From Terriglobia bacterium (GTDB lineage: Bacteria > Acidobacteriota > Terriglobia > Bryobacterales > UBA6623), in assembly GCA_009838515.1 (NCBI GenBank), contig VXRL01000016.1:124001-188000 (forward strand): 64,000 nt of DNA, given 5' to 3'. Positions 1-10,600 of this stretch are shown piece by piece. Both the position numbers and the translations under genes were made by a program. The notes below the pieces were generated by a model. That model did no database searches and had not been told where the DNA came from. It saw only the letters and a list, made by a program, of their open reading frames with translations. Every line of letters starts with the position of its first letter. Position 1 is the stretch's first letter.

Positions 1-2
1 CC

Positions 3-359
3 TCATGGTCTGTCGCTGCCACCATCCGGCAGCTCCCAGTTCAATTGGTCGTCGAAGCCATCGGCACTCGGGACATCTTGGCGAATTAGGGCCGACTTTC
101 TATAGGCCTCGCGACGGTGAAGTACTCGCACAATCGGCATACTGTCGTTCTTGAGACGATACCTCACCCGCCAATCCCCCACTCTGAGTCTGTACTCTGG
201 CGGATCGAAGCCCTTCAGATACTCAATATCGCCCAGACCCGACTCTGCCAATCGCTCTACAGCTCTTTGAACCCGATCAGAGTCTTGCTTCGAGAGCTTC
301 TTTAGGTCGGACCGTGCTTGGCGCGTCCAGTCTATGGTCCTCGTCTGCCCCACTGGCAA
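3..359 (-). CDS. RelE/ParE-type toxin of a type II toxin-antitoxin pair
   Basis: Small basic protein of 118 aa. It opens with WTRQARSDLKKL, has a central YRLRVGDWRVRY strand pair and ends in the basic VLHRREAY segment, the usual pattern of RelE/ParE mRNA interferases (VEWT.rA..dL..L, YRlRvGdwRv.y, v..v.hR...Y). The start is TTG; an in-frame GTG two codons later is also possible. It overlaps or abuts the stop of the upstream antitoxin, so the two genes are translationally coupled. The expected role is ribosome-dependent mRNA cleavage, held in check by the antitoxin. The C-terminal tail after residue 90 is longer than usual for the family. The family assignment is firm; the exact target is not known. 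Confidence 0.82.
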   Translation of the reverse strand: MPVGQTRTIDWTRQARSDLKKLSKQDSDRVQRAVERLAESGLGDIEYLKGFDPPEYRLRVGDWRVRYRLKNDSMPIVRVLHRREAYRKSALIRQDVPSADGFDDQLNWELPDGGSDRP

Positions 360-360
360 C

Positions 361-612
361 TCACTCTAGGCTGAACTCTCGCACAATTTCCTCATGAGGA
401 ATCCCCCTGCCATCGTTTCGTCTGAGCCACTCATCGGCCTCAGCCACCAACCGCGCTTCCTCCTCGGTTTCCGGCTCGTCGGATGCCGGAGCGTTGCGAC
501 AGGCAGCGTCAAGAGGGGTAGGGTACGAAGCCAGTAACTTCTTCAAGCCTTCGACTTGCTCTTCAGGCATCCGATCGATCTCTTCGTGAACCTCCTTGCG
601 AACCTCGGTCAT
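361..612 (-). CDS. Antitoxin partner of the RelE-type toxin
   Basis: Acidic 83 aa protein encoded immediately upstream of the toxin. The N-terminus (MTEVRKEVHEEIDRMPEEQV) and the C-terminal GIPHEEIVREFSLE tail match a common antitoxin family that pairs with RelE toxins; the C-terminal peptide is the likely toxin-wrapping segment. An AAGGAG ribosome-binding site lies about 5 nt before the ATG. The stop and the toxin start are almost superimposed, as expected for a module in which antitoxin is made first. Autoregulation by the complex is likely, but no clear operator palindrome was found upstream. Confidence 0.78.
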   Translation of the reverse strand: MTEVRKEVHEEIDRMPEEQVEGLKKLLASYPTPLDAACRNAPASDEPETEEEARLVAEADEWLRRNDGRGIPHEEIVREFSLE

Positions 613-837
613 CTCTACTCCTTCATTTGTCCCATCGTTCGAGCCTCAAATTGGTTGTTCGACCGAACACTGGCCCGAGGCGGCTCTTGCATCGGGCTGA
701 TCGGTCGCCCAAACAGTTGCATGATATCAGCGAACACTTTAAAACTGATTCATGTCTGATCCATCGTCAGTGAGGATGCCCGAGCGAGGAACCTGCCACT
801 CGATCCGAACCCTCCAGCTACACCGCAGCGTCTGTCC

Positions 838-3612
838 CTACTCCACCCAGATCGGCGAACTCCACGCCACCTGGCCATCGTTCTGCACGACGCGGATGTA
901 GTAGTAGTTCGACCCGGCCTCGAAGTTCCGGTCCGTGTATTCGAACGAGTACTCCTCGTGGTTCGGGTGGCTCGTGTAAACGATCTCCTGATTCTTGACG
1001 ATCACGAACTGCTTGATCCGATCAGTCCCCACTGCCCGGATCAGCAGCCGGGGCGCCTGCTGGGAATTGACGATGTCGCCCATGATGTGGTGCCGCCCGC
1101 TAGCGTCCACGGCTTGGAAGTCCAGAATGATGTTGTCCGTAGCACCGTAGGCGTGGCGCGCCTTCAGCGCAGCGAACATTGACTCGCGGGTGAACTCCTC
1201 CGCCACGATCATGGCGTAGGAAATGTGCGTCGACCAGTGGTCGGACGAGGCTTGCACGCCGATCTTGTAGCCCTTGCGCAAGGCGTCCCACCAGTACCCG
1301 ATCGGATTGAAGCCGGAGCGCTGCTCGCGGAGCTTTTGCGCAGACGCCGCCAGCGGCGCGCCCATGTATTCGTAGCTGGCCCGGTACCCCTGGAAGATCT
1401 CCAACAACGGCTCGACCTCTGGATCGTTGTTGAACCAATCCGTGCCCTGCGCCGTGCCGGAGCTGTGCGGCATTGAGATGCCGTCATTTTCGTGCAGGTA
1501 GGCGTACAGCTTCTCGGCGCGCTCCTCGCCGCGACGCTCGGCATCCGGGATCGGCAGCGTCCGCGTGCCGCGTTTGCCGAAGATAATGTTGCGGTGCCCG
1601 TTCGGGAAGGTGAGCGACCGCTCGTAGCCGAACATGGGCACGAACGTCCCGGGCACGTGGAACAGGTCCGCCAGCTTCTCGTCCTGCCACCAAGTGAACT
1701 CTTGGTCGTAGCCCAGCTGGTGGTCAGTCGGCACGATGTAGTCAAATCCGACTGCGTCTAGGGCGTACCGATACACCTCGATCAGCGAGCCGTCGTACTT
1801 GAAGTCCTGCGAGACGTCGGTATGGCGATGCATGTCGCCGCGATAGATCTTGAACTGCCGCTTCCCCGCATCGACGACGTAGCCCCGAACCGCCTCGATG
1901 TTGCGCTCCTCGAATGGATGGACCGGCACCGCCTCGGCAAACGGCTCGGAGTACTGCGCGAAGTTCCCCGCGGAATAGTCAGGCTGGCCAGCGGCCTCGC
2001 CCAGGCTGGCCGCATAGATCTCCGCGTTCTGCGGCACGGCAGTCGCGAAGGTGCGGTTGTCGGTCATCCAAGCCGCCAACAACTCCTCGCCCACAAGCGC
2101 CACGGCGGGACGCTTCTCAATCGAGCCCTGGCTATGCGCCAATGGCACCGGATGCGACCATCCTGTGCCATCGAAGCGTGTCAGGAGCGTCTCCCACATC
2201 ATGCGCGCCCCGATGCTGTGCGCCCGCTGGCGGGTCCAGTGCCGGAAGAGCATCGTCAACGTCCCGCTGCCATCGAACGCCAGTTGCGGATTCTCGAAGT
2301 TGGGGAACAAGCGGTAGACATAGAACGGCTCCAGTTCCGCCTTGGGCTCCACCCACGAACCGCCCGAGCGCTTCACGATCTGGATCGAGCGCTCTTGGTG
2401 CAACGGCACTGCCAGCGGCGGGGTGACCAAGTACCCCTGGTCCTTGCCCCAATTCGTGCCCGATTCGTCCCACGCCAGCCATGGCGTGCCATCTGGAGCA
2501 ACCGCCACGTTCGCATGCGCCTGGAAGCGCGGACTGCTGGTGACCTGTTCGACATCGCCCAGCTTCCCGCCGGCGTACGAGCGGTAGAACACGTCGTAGT
2601 TGCCGCCGTCGTATCCGTCCCATACGACATGCGCCTGGCCATCCGGTCCGCCAGCCACCTGGGGCTCCCAGTCATTGGCGGGCGACTCGCTGACTTGCAG
2701 CGCCTCTCCCCAAGCTCCGTCCCACACGCGCATCCATATATCCGTCTGCCCACTGCCTGCCGTACCTTGCGCGCTCTGCCACACCACGGCAACCTTGCCA
2801 TCGCGAGTCGCCGCAGCCCGGTGGAACGTATTCGAGCCAGCGGTGCTGATCTTCTGAGGATCCCCCCAGTCCGCGCCGTCCAGCAGCCTGTCCGCCTCGT
2901 CCCATCGTGTGCCTGCCCGCTGGCTCCAAAACACCCATAGCCGCCCAGCGCCATCGGCAGCGGCCGACGCGCGCCAGACATCGGCCGGCGCGGGGGTGAC
3001 TTCCTGGGCGCTCTCCCACGATCCGTCGCGGCGCAGTCGCACCAGCACCTTGTCGCCCCGATCCTTGTAGGCCACCCACGCCGCCGCGGCGACGCCGTCG
3101 GAGACCTGCGCGATCGCTGCCTCGTCATCCTCGTACTCGGCCCCTGACAGCTTCTCGACGGTAGGCGTCAGGCTGGCTGTAGCGCGCCCATCGAGAAACG
3201 ATTTCGACCCTCCTGCCAGATCTCCGATGCGGAACGCGAAGTTGCCTTGTTTGGTGCGCACTCGCAGGCTGGTCGCGTCATCGCCGTCTACTACCGCGAA
3301 CAGGCCCACCGGCGAATGCTGTGTTGGCGGCAACTCCGCCGGGCTCATCTCGTTGTAGTTCACCCGCGGAAACCCGCGGATCTGCTCTTCACGAGTCGTG
3401 GCTCTCCATGCGCTCTCTCCGGTAAGCTCGTCCTCGCCTATGAAGTGGCGCTCCTCCAAGAGGAGCAGCTCCCCTCCGGACACGCGAATGGAGCCGTCCC
3501 AAGCCTCCACGGACTCGGCCTTTTCGCCCAAGCTGATGTAGATCGTCGTCGGAGCCGACTCAGCGGACAACTGCGCCGCACACAGGAGTAGAAAGACCAG
3601 GGAACTTCGCAT
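838..3612 (-). CDS. Exported DUF3604 protein with N-terminal beta-propeller repeats
   Basis: A 924 aa protein from the ATG at 3612, chosen because it begins a signal peptide (MRSSLVFLLLCAAQLSAES); the longer open frame upstream reads through the promoter. Residues about 100-570 contain repeated W-rich propeller blades. The C-terminal third is a DUF3604 domain of PHP-like metal-dependent hydrolase type, with the motifs GDMHRHTDVS, VPTDHQLGY, MFGYERS, MPHSSG and ASSDHWSTH supplying the His/Asp metal ligands. The substrate is unknown; such proteins often sit with sulfatases and other exported catabolic enzymes, as here. A perfect TATAAT lies 9 nt before the start codon. It is transcribed divergently from the aminotransferase. 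Confidence 0.85.
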   Translation of the reverse strand: MRSSLVFLLLCAAQLSAESAPTTIYISLGEKAESVEAWDGSIRVSGGELLLLEERHFIGEDELTGESAWRATTREEQIRGFPRVNYNEMSPAELPPTQHSPVGLFAVVDGDDATSLRVRTKQGNFAFRIGDLAGGSKSFLDGRATASLTPTVEKLSGAEYEDDEAAIAQVSDGVAAAAWVAYKDRGDKVLVRLRRDGSWESAQEVTPAPADVWRASAAADGAGRLWVFWSQRAGTRWDEADRLLDGADWGDPQKISTAGSNTFHRAAATRDGKVAVVWQSAQGTAGSGQTDIWMRVWDGAWGEALQVSESPANDWEPQVAGGPDGQAHVVWDGYDGGNYDVFYRSYAGGKLGDVEQVTSSPRFQAHANVAVAPDGTPWLAWDESGTNWGKDQGYLVTPPLAVPLHQERSIQIVKRSGGSWVEPKAELEPFYVYRLFPNFENPQLAFDGSGTLTMLFRHWTRQRAHSIGARMMWETLLTRFDGTGWSHPVPLAHSQGSIEKRPAVALVGEELLAAWMTDNRTFATAVPQNAEIYAASLGEAAGQPDYSAGNFAQYSEPFAEAVPVHPFEERNIEAVRGYVVDAGKRQFKIYRGDMHRHTDVSQDFKYDGSLIEVYRYALDAVGFDYIVPTDHQLGYDQEFTWWQDEKLADLFHVPGTFVPMFGYERSLTFPNGHRNIIFGKRGTRTLPIPDAERRGEERAEKLYAYLHENDGISMPHSSGTAQGTDWFNNDPEVEPLLEIFQGYRASYEYMGAPLAASAQKLREQRSGFNPIGYWWDALRKGYKIGVQASSDHWSTHISYAMIVAEEFTRESMFAALKARHAYGATDNIILDFQAVDASGRHHIMGDIVNSQQAPRLLIRAVGTDRIKQFVIVKNQEIVYTSHPNHEEYSFEYTDRNFEAGSNYYYIRVVQNDGQVAWSSPIWVE

Positions 3613-3621
3613 GTTGCGGCG

Positions 3622-3627
3622 ATTATA
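3622..3627 (-). promoter_or_regulatory. -10 box for the DUF3604 gene, leaderless-type spacing
   Basis: On the minus strand the hexamer is TATAAT, followed by 9 nt and then the ATG. With normal -10 to start-site spacing, transcription would begin at or next to the start codon, giving a leaderless mRNA. No Shine-Dalgarno sequence is visible in the 9 nt. Confidence 0.5.
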
Positions 3628-3743
3628 TCCGAGGAAGGTCGGCACTTTTGGGTCTGCCACAATCACTTTTGGTCCACACGCCGCCTATGGCCCGGAAATG
3701 ACCCCGGATCGCCAGTTGGCGAGCGTTCCCTGCCCAGATTCCG

Positions 3744-4640
3744 ATGCAACTGCCCGATCCTCGCAACGCCGACATCCTGGTCCATATCGACGGCCAACTC
3801 GTGCCCCGCCGCGACGCTAAGGTCTCCGTGTTCGACAGTTCCGTTCAAGGCGGCGATGCCGTGTGGGAGGGCCTGCGAGTGTACCGAGGCCGAATCGCTG
3901 ACCTTGGCCCGCATCTCGACCGCCTGTTCGCGTCTGCCCATGCGATGTGCTTCGCCGGCGTCCCATCGCGAGCGGCCGTTCGCAGCGCCGTGTTCGAGAC
4001 GCTGCGGACGAACGGGATGTCTGACGAGGCCCATGTCCGGCTGACGCTGACGCGCGGCGAAAAGGTCACGTCCGGCATGAGTCCCCACTGGAACCAGTCC
4101 GGCTGCACGCTGATCGTGCTCGCCGAGTGGAAGTCACTCGTCTACGACCAAGCCGGCATCCGGTTGATCACCGCCTCGGTACGACGCAACAGTCCCCAGT
4201 GCATCGATTCGAAGATCCACCACAACAACCTAATCAACAACATCATGGCGAAGATCGAGGCAAACCTGGCCGGAGTCGACGACGCGCTCATGCTGGACCT
4301 ACACGGATTCGTGTCAGAAACCAACGCCACCAACGTCTTCGTAGCCAAGAACGGCACGTTGTTCACGCCCCACGCTGACAGCTGCCTGCCTGGAATCACG
4401 CGCGCCGCCGTGCTCGAAGCGGCCCGAGACGAAGGCCTGCGCCCGATCGAGAAGAACCTCTCCCTCGGGGAGGTCTACACTGCCGACGAAGTGTTCACTA
4501 CCGGCACGATGGGAGGGCTGGCCCCAGTCCTAGAGGTGGATGGCCGCATGATCGGCAGCGGTTCAAGAGGACCCCTCACGCTGCGTTTGCAGCAGGCGCA
4601 TGCTGGCCGGGCCTTCGCCAAGGGTGAGCCCATTCCTTGA
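3744..4640 (+). CDS. Class IV PLP-dependent aminotransferase (branched-chain or D-amino acid type)
   Basis: A 298 aa protein, the normal length for fold-type IV aminotransferases. VFDSSVQGGDAVWEGLRVY is the N-terminal substrate-loop signature, the PLP Lys lies in the CIDSKIHHNN segment, and LDLHGFVSETNATNVF holds the phosphate-binding Glu/Asn region. GTMGGLAPV near the C-terminus closes the cofactor site. It most likely transfers amino groups to branched-chain 2-oxo acids, but 4-amino-4-deoxychorismate lyase and D-amino acid transaminase share these motifs, so the substrate is open. It is transcribed away from the DUF3604 gene, with only about 130 bp between the two starts. Confidence 0.85.
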   Translation: MQLPDPRNADILVHIDGQLVPRRDAKVSVFDSSVQGGDAVWEGLRVYRGRIADLGPHLDRLFASAHAMCFAGVPSRAAVRSAVFETLRTNGMSDEAHVRLTLTRGEKVTSGMSPHWNQSGCTLIVLAEWKSLVYDQAGIRLITASVRRNSPQCIDSKIHHNNLINNIMAKIEANLAGVDDALMLDLHGFVSETNATNVFVAKNGTLFTPHADSCLPGITRAAVLEAARDEGLRPIEKNLSLGEVYTADEVFTTGTMGGLAPVLEVDGRMIGSGSRGPLTLRLQQAHAGRAFAKGEPIP

Positions 4641-4840
4641 GAAACGGGTCGTGCGGTCGTCACCAAGCAGGTTTATCTATAAGATATTCACTAAATAATC
4701 TCCTGCATCATAATAAGTTTGATGATAGTTTCCATTAGCAGTATATGATTAAGACTAGTTACTGATCGACACTCAGGCACCGTGATCAGACTCGACTCCT
4801 GGTGCCGCTTCTGCCGATCGATCAGGGCTACTGAAGACGC
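4641..4840. other. AT-rich intergenic segment upstream of addB
   Basis: No gene is seen. From about 4668 to 4775 the sequence is strikingly A/T-rich compared with the GC-rich surroundings and includes TATAAG, TAAATAAT and a short ATCAT...ATGAT inverted repeat. It probably carries the promoter of the addBA operon; a scar of past insertion is also possible. Confidence 0.4.
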
Positions 4841-7621
4841 ATGGGCGACAAGCCACAGAGCCGCACGCTGCAATTCCTGCTAGTGCCCGACGCCTCTGCC
4901 GGTCGGCGACTGCGACGCATGTTGGCAACGGCGGGAGCGCGGTCCGGGATCGCCGTCGGGACTTGGCACGATCTGTTGAACCGGGCACGGGAGGCGTACT
5001 TCGTTCCCGCCCCGGCAGGCGCTGAAGCAGAGTTCGAGCAAGCCTTGACAAGGGTGGATAAGGCGTTTTGGCAAGAAAGCCTCGGTGCCGCCCCAACCGA
5101 GACCGCCCGCGCGCTGCGCCGGGAATTCGTCGACGTAGTCTCGGCCTCAGACCCCGAGACGGCGCTAGCCAGCTTGGATGTATCGGCTCTGACCGATCGT
5201 CCGCGACGCACGATCGGCGACTTCAAGCGGCTCTACCACCAACTCGAAGCGTGCCTGCCTGCCGATCTGGAGGTCATCAGGCGCTTGCTGCGTGCCGATT
5301 CCAAAGAAGTGCGGCAGCCGCTCTGCGTGCATCGCATCAAGGACTTGCCGCATGCCTCTCGCTGGCAGGACGCACTGATCGACAGGCTCAACGCTGACGC
5401 CGCCATGGCTGGCGTGACGCCGGACGGAGAGCTTTCCCAGACACTCCAAGCTTGCCTTCAGGAGCTTAGCAGCGCCGCTTCGGACTCGGCACTTGGCATC
5501 CTGCAACGCCGCCTCTTCGAACCAGGGTCCGTCGCGGCTGCTGCGGACGAGACCGCCCAGTGGGTGCGTGTGCGCGACTTCTACCAAGAAGCCGAGACTG
5601 CGGCTGGGATGGCGCAGCAGTTGCTGGCGGCCGACCCCGCACTGTCGCCACAGTCCATAGGCCTGCTAGTTCCGGACAGCTTCGAATACAGCGTTGCACT
5701 TGAGGATGCGTTCGGGCTGGGGGGCCTGCCACTGTCCGGCCTGGCCAGCGAGCGCTGGCAACGCGATCTCGGCAATGAGGCGGTGTTCCACTTTCTGTTC
5801 TGCCGCCAGAAACCCGCGCCGGCAATGGCGCTCGCGGTCTGCTTCTCTTCTCGGCTGATGCCGTGGCCCGCTGAAGACGGTGCACAGATGGCCCAAGCGG
5901 TCATGGACGGTGACTACGAGCCGCGCCTGACGAGCCGACGCGGCAAGCCAGCAGAGCGGATGCGCGACCTGCTCTTGGGTGGCGACACGGAGCCGTCGAC
6001 ACTCTCGCAAGCCTTGGCCGACTTCGCGTCACTGCTGGACGGCGGGGATCGCTTCGCGACCCATGCACAGCGAGCCCGGGAAGGCGTGGAACGCGTGCGC
6101 GGCGAACTAGCCGGAGCGCGGGCGGTCGACTGGACCTCCCTGAGGCGAACAGTCAATCCAACCCTTATCTCGGCCGGATCCAGCCCCAGCCACAATCTCG
6201 AAGGCGTCACGGTCTGGCGGGAAGCTGACGAGCCTTGGCGGCCGGTGCAGCACCTGTTCGTGCTGGGCTTCTCCCATGGGCACTACCCGGCCCGCCTGGG
6301 CACTTTGGCTGCGCTCTCTGGAGCGGATCGCAAGGCGATTAGGAACAAGCTTGGCCTCCGGCTCGAGTCGAGAGCAGAGCGTCAATCCCGCCTGCGCAGG
6401 CTCTTCCGCAGGCAACTCGGGGCGGTATCCGGTACCGCGACGTTCTTCGTGCCGCACCGGGGCCCGGACGGTACGATCGCAGCTGCGTCCGACAGCTTGG
6501 CGTTCATCGAGCGCTTGCTCACCCCGCCGGGAACGGCGACCAGCTTGGTAACCACGTTGGACTCGGCAGCTGACCGGGGGCGGATTCGCCATGCAGCCCG
6601 CGCCAACAGTTGCGCGCCGTCCCCACCGAGAGAGCCCTACAGCTTGGGGCTCCGGTTTGGTCGGGACCTGCTCGCCCTGCGGACCGACAAAGCTGGCAAC
6701 CTCCGCCCGGAATCTCCCAGCAGTCTCGAGACCCTGCTCGTGTCGCCCCTGGCGTGGCTGCTCCGCCGAGTCCAGGCCGAGCCTCTTCAGTGGGCTCCCG
6801 AGGCAGCCGATCCAGCCGTATTGGGCAACCTAGCCCACGGAGTCTTCGAGGACTTGTTCCCTCCCGGACGAGGACTGCTCAAAGACGAGGAGATCGGAGG
6901 ACGCGTCGCGGCCGCACTGGAGGGGCGCATCCAGCAGCACGCCCCGTTCTTCCGCAGCCCACACTGGCGCGTCGAGCGGCGCGAACTGGCCGCAGGGATA
7001 GCCCGCGCAGCAAAGGCGTGGCGGAGGGTGCTGGACGAGCTCGGGGCAACCGTCCTCGGCAATGAGCAGTGGCTTCGAGGCGAAGCGCTGGACATCCCGG
7101 TTGTCGGCAAAGCCGATCTCGTACTAGGCATAGGCAACGACTACGCGCTGATCGTGGACTACAAGTGGTCCAAGTCTTACGACAGACGCATCCGGATGGA
7201 ACGGGGCTATGAGAGCCAGGCAAGCCTGTACCGCGAGATGGCCCGGAACGGCGGCATCCAAGCCCACCCCAAGTCCGAGCTGGGCCAGCCGGTCGCCGCG
7301 TCGCTCGCCAAGCCGCCGGTCTTCTCCCCCGCGAACATCGGGATTGTCTACTTCACCATGCGCGACGAAGTCTGCCTCTCCGATTCCGAGCCTCCAGGCC
7401 CGATCCGGGTCACTGGGTGGCACGCCGTTGAAGGCGACGTGGCGGAGGGGGCCATCGGCAAGATTCGCCACCATCTGGAGCAGGCGCGAAAAGGCGAAAT
7501 TGAGATGAACTACCAAGGCGACCGGGAGGCAATCAAGAAGGACTGGGGCGTCACCGCCTTCGCGTTGGACCTAAGTCCGCTCGTTGAGTTGTTCGCTGCA
7601 GAGGCAGCTGGTCGGCATTGA
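4841..7621 (+). CDS. addB: AddB-like subunit of an AddAB helicase-nuclease
   Basis: A 926 aa protein. The N-terminal two thirds resemble a degenerate UvrD-type helicase (residues about 10-560) without a recognisable Walker A motif, as in AddB subunits that lost ATPase activity. The C-terminal part is a RecB-type PD-(D/E)XK nuclease: GKADLVLG, LIVDYKWSK and the following YESQASLY give the Asp, Asp-x-Lys and Gln of the active site. It lacks the Cys set that would bind a 4Fe-4S cluster in Firmicute AddB. The gene ends in TGA overlapping the ATG of addA by one base, so both subunits are made together. The role is double-strand break end processing for RecA-dependent repair. At about 930 aa it is shorter than the ~1160 aa Bacillus protein. 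Confidence 0.78.
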   Translation: MGDKPQSRTLQFLLVPDASAGRRLRRMLATAGARSGIAVGTWHDLLNRAREAYFVPAPAGAEAEFEQALTRVDKAFWQESLGAAPTETARALRREFVDVVSASDPETALASLDVSALTDRPRRTIGDFKRLYHQLEACLPADLEVIRRLLRADSKEVRQPLCVHRIKDLPHASRWQDALIDRLNADAAMAGVTPDGELSQTLQACLQELSSAASDSALGILQRRLFEPGSVAAAADETAQWVRVRDFYQEAETAAGMAQQLLAADPALSPQSIGLLVPDSFEYSVALEDAFGLGGLPLSGLASERWQRDLGNEAVFHFLFCRQKPAPAMALAVCFSSRLMPWPAEDGAQMAQAVMDGDYEPRLTSRRGKPAERMRDLLLGGDTEPSTLSQALADFASLLDGGDRFATHAQRAREGVERVRGELAGARAVDWTSLRRTVNPTLISAGSSPSHNLEGVTVWREADEPWRPVQHLFVLGFSHGHYPARLGTLAALSGADRKAIRNKLGLRLESRAERQSRLRRLFRRQLGAVSGTATFFVPHRGPDGTIAAASDSLAFIERLLTPPGTATSLVTTLDSAADRGRIRHAARANSCAPSPPREPYSLGLRFGRDLLALRTDKAGNLRPESPSSLETLLVSPLAWLLRRVQAEPLQWAPEAADPAVLGNLAHGVFEDLFPPGRGLLKDEEIGGRVAAALEGRIQQHAPFFRSPHWRVERRELAAGIARAAKAWRRVLDELGATVLGNEQWLRGEALDIPVVGKADLVLGIGNDYALIVDYKWSKSYDRRIRMERGYESQASLYREMARNGGIQAHPKSELGQPVAASLAKPPVFSPANIGIVYFTMRDEVCLSDSEPPGPIRVTGWHAVEGDVAEGAIGKIRHHLEQARKGEIEMNYQGDREAIKKDWGVTAFALDLSPLVELFAAEAAGRH

Positions 7622-10600
7622 TGACACCGCTGCAAGGACTGAGCATCGTTCCTGCCGGGGCCGGCTCAGGCAAGACCTTTGCGATCCAGCAGAGGCTAGG
7701 GGAGTGGGTCGCGTCAGGCAAGGTCGCTCCCGAGAAGATCATGGCTGTGACGTACACCGAGGCAGCCGCCACCGAGCTGCGCGAGAGGATCAACTCGAAG
7801 CTGCTGGATCTGGGGCACGTCGATGAAGCGTTGCGCCTGTCGGAGGCCTACATCACCACCATCCATGGCTTCGGCTTGCGAGTGCTCGCGGAATTCGCCT
7901 TCGATGCCGGAGCATCACCAAAGCCACGCCTCTTGAACGACTACGAGCAGAGCACGCTGATACGTCGGGCGCTAGCGCGCACCGACACGGCCGACAAGAT
8001 CGCAGAGCGGTTGGAAGCATTCGGGTATTCCTACGACTTTTCCACGAATCGCGCTGCGGTCGACGTCTTCCGAGACGACATTCTGGCTGTGATCGGGATC
8101 CTCCGCTCGATTGGCGCCAACTCAGATGGCAGAACTGATCGACTGATTGTGAAAACCGCGGAGCGCCTGATCGACAGTTACGGAAGGACCGCAAACGAAG
8201 ATAAGATTCGCGAGACCGTGCAGGACTCAGTCTCCGCGCTGCTGCGGGAGTTTCCCGAGTGCATGGACCGCGCATACGGTGCGAGCGCGGCTGCACGCGA
8301 GGACTTCATCCGCGACTTTCGCAACCTCACCCGAGCTTTGCACAGCGAGGGACTAGGAAACGACTGGAGACTGTGGCAAGCGCTCAGGACGCTGCGCACA
8401 TCGAACAAGCGCCTCAAGTTGCCGGAGTGGTACGACACCCTAGCCTACCGAGTGAAAGAGGCCGCTGCACGCTTGCACGACCATCCAGGTCCTCGCGAGC
8501 ACGCGATCGAACATGTCACCGCGTTGCTGAGCGCCGCCGACGGAGCTCTGCAGCACTACGACGAGGCAAAGCGGCAAGCTGGTTTGGTCGACTACGACGA
8601 CATGATTTCGATGGCGGGCCGCCTGCTGCGCACGCAGCCGGCTGTGCTTGCCACGCTGGCCGGGCGCATCGACTGCATGGTTGTGGACGAGTTCCAGGAC
8701 ACGAACCCACTCCAGTTCGAGCTGCTGTGGAAGCTGCGGGACGCGGGCGTACCAACGCTGATCGTTGGTGATCTCAAGCAAGCCATCATGGGCTTCCAAG
8801 GCGCCGACCCGCGCCTGTTCGAAGCGATGATCGACAACAACCCGGACGAAGCCAGCCCGCTGACCCAAAACTGGCGCTCGCAGCCGCGATTGATGCACGC
8901 CATCAACGCGTTCGGGCGGGCGCTGTTTCCATCCAAGCCCAACTACGCGCCGTTGCAGCCCCGAGCACCGGCCAGCCCGCTGGAGCCGCTGGAAATCGTG
9001 TGGTTCCCAAGCAACACCAGGTCCGGCGGACGCCGGGCCAGAGCCTACACGATTGGCGAGCGAATCCAGCAGTTGCTCGCGGACCCGAACCAAAGAGTGA
9101 TCGACCCGGAGACTAAGCGCCCTCGCAGATTGCGTGGCGGGGACATCGCAGTGTTGTGCCAGACACACGCGGCGCTAACGACGTACGCAACCATGCTGCG
9201 CGCTGCGGGCCTGCAAGTGAACTGTACCGAGGACGGGTGGCTGCAGTCGAGGGCGGTGCAACTCGCTTGGTATGCACTGTCTTACCTAGCCAATTCCGCC
9301 GACCGGCACGCAGCGCTTTATCTCGCCGTCACAGAGCTCGGCTCGCTGAGCCTGGAGCAAGGCCTGCGCCAACTCATCGAGCAAGACCGGGTCGAGGAGC
9401 CCTTGCTTCGCAAGCTGGATGCTCTGGTGGAAGGCGTTGCGGACCGGACCATCTATGCGCTGGTTGCGGATACGCTGGCGACGATGAAACTGTTCGACCA
9501 TGTCTCGCTCTGGCCGGATGGCGAACAGGCCCGGGCAAACCTCGTCCACCTGATGGGCTTGGCCGCCGAGTTCATGAACTCAAATCGCGAGGCACTCGCA
9601 CACGGGGGCTATCACGGCTCGGGCATCCAGACGTTTCTCGCCTGGCTGAGGACGAAAGCCGAGCAGGACGACCGTCAGCCCGAAAAGAAGGTGTTGGACG
9701 AAGACGCCGTTGTGCTTCGCACATGGCATGGCTCGAAGGGGCTCGAATGGCCGGTCGTAGCGGTCTGCCAGCTGGATCACGAGTTCGGAGCACGTCTTCC
9801 GGAGCTGGCACTCGGATACGAGTCCTTTGGCGACCTATCCCGCCTCCTGCAGCAGGTACGCATCGACTACTGGCCGGAACATGCATGCCCGGAACGAAAC
9901 GTTGTGGCGCGAATCGCTCTCCGCGCAGCGGCCGAGACCGAGGCTCGCCGCCTACTCTACGTGGCGATCACCCGAGCCCGGGACCGTTTGATCCTGGAAT
10001 GGCCCGAGTACCTTGAGAAACGATGGCAAGACGAGGCCGGCGTCCTTGGGCGGATCGCTGAAGCGCTGAACAGTGGGAATCAGTCCTTGTATGAGCAGCC
10101 GGAGGCAGTTGCAAGGAACATCTTGCAGGACCTCGGGAATCAGTTGGCCGAGAAGGTCCCTGCCAAGAGTAGTTTCTGGTCACTGCTGCGCAATCACTGC
10201 CGGCTTGATAGGGACTACCGTAAGGACTCTGGCGAGCGGAATCCAACGCTTGTAGTCGATGGCGAGAAGATCCCCTGCCTAGCATCGAAGGGATACGTAG
10301 AACTCCCCGGATCAGTGCGCTCCGCCGACCCCGCAGAGCCAAGACAGCTACCGGTCACGGGCCGGCGGGCGATCCTGCCCGCACGCGCGCCGAGCGAATT
10401 GACACCCGACTCTCGCAAGCCGTCTGAGATAGGCGACACATACGAGGCCCCCGCTCCAGTGCACAACGAGCGCTACGGCGACGGACCGGCCGTTGACGTG
10501 GATCTGTTCGGCGCTGAGCTCGGCACGTTCCTGCACCGCTGCTTCGAAGTGCTCGGCAGCCGGCCGGATCTAGCCCCCCGGATTCCAGAGCTGACCGGCG

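Noticed and set aside
1822-2940. A 372 aa frame antisense to the DUF3604 gene
   Set aside because: It is antisense to a conserved, signal-peptide-bearing protein, has no recognisable motif, and is rich in Arg, Pro and His as expected for the complement of GC-rich coding DNA.
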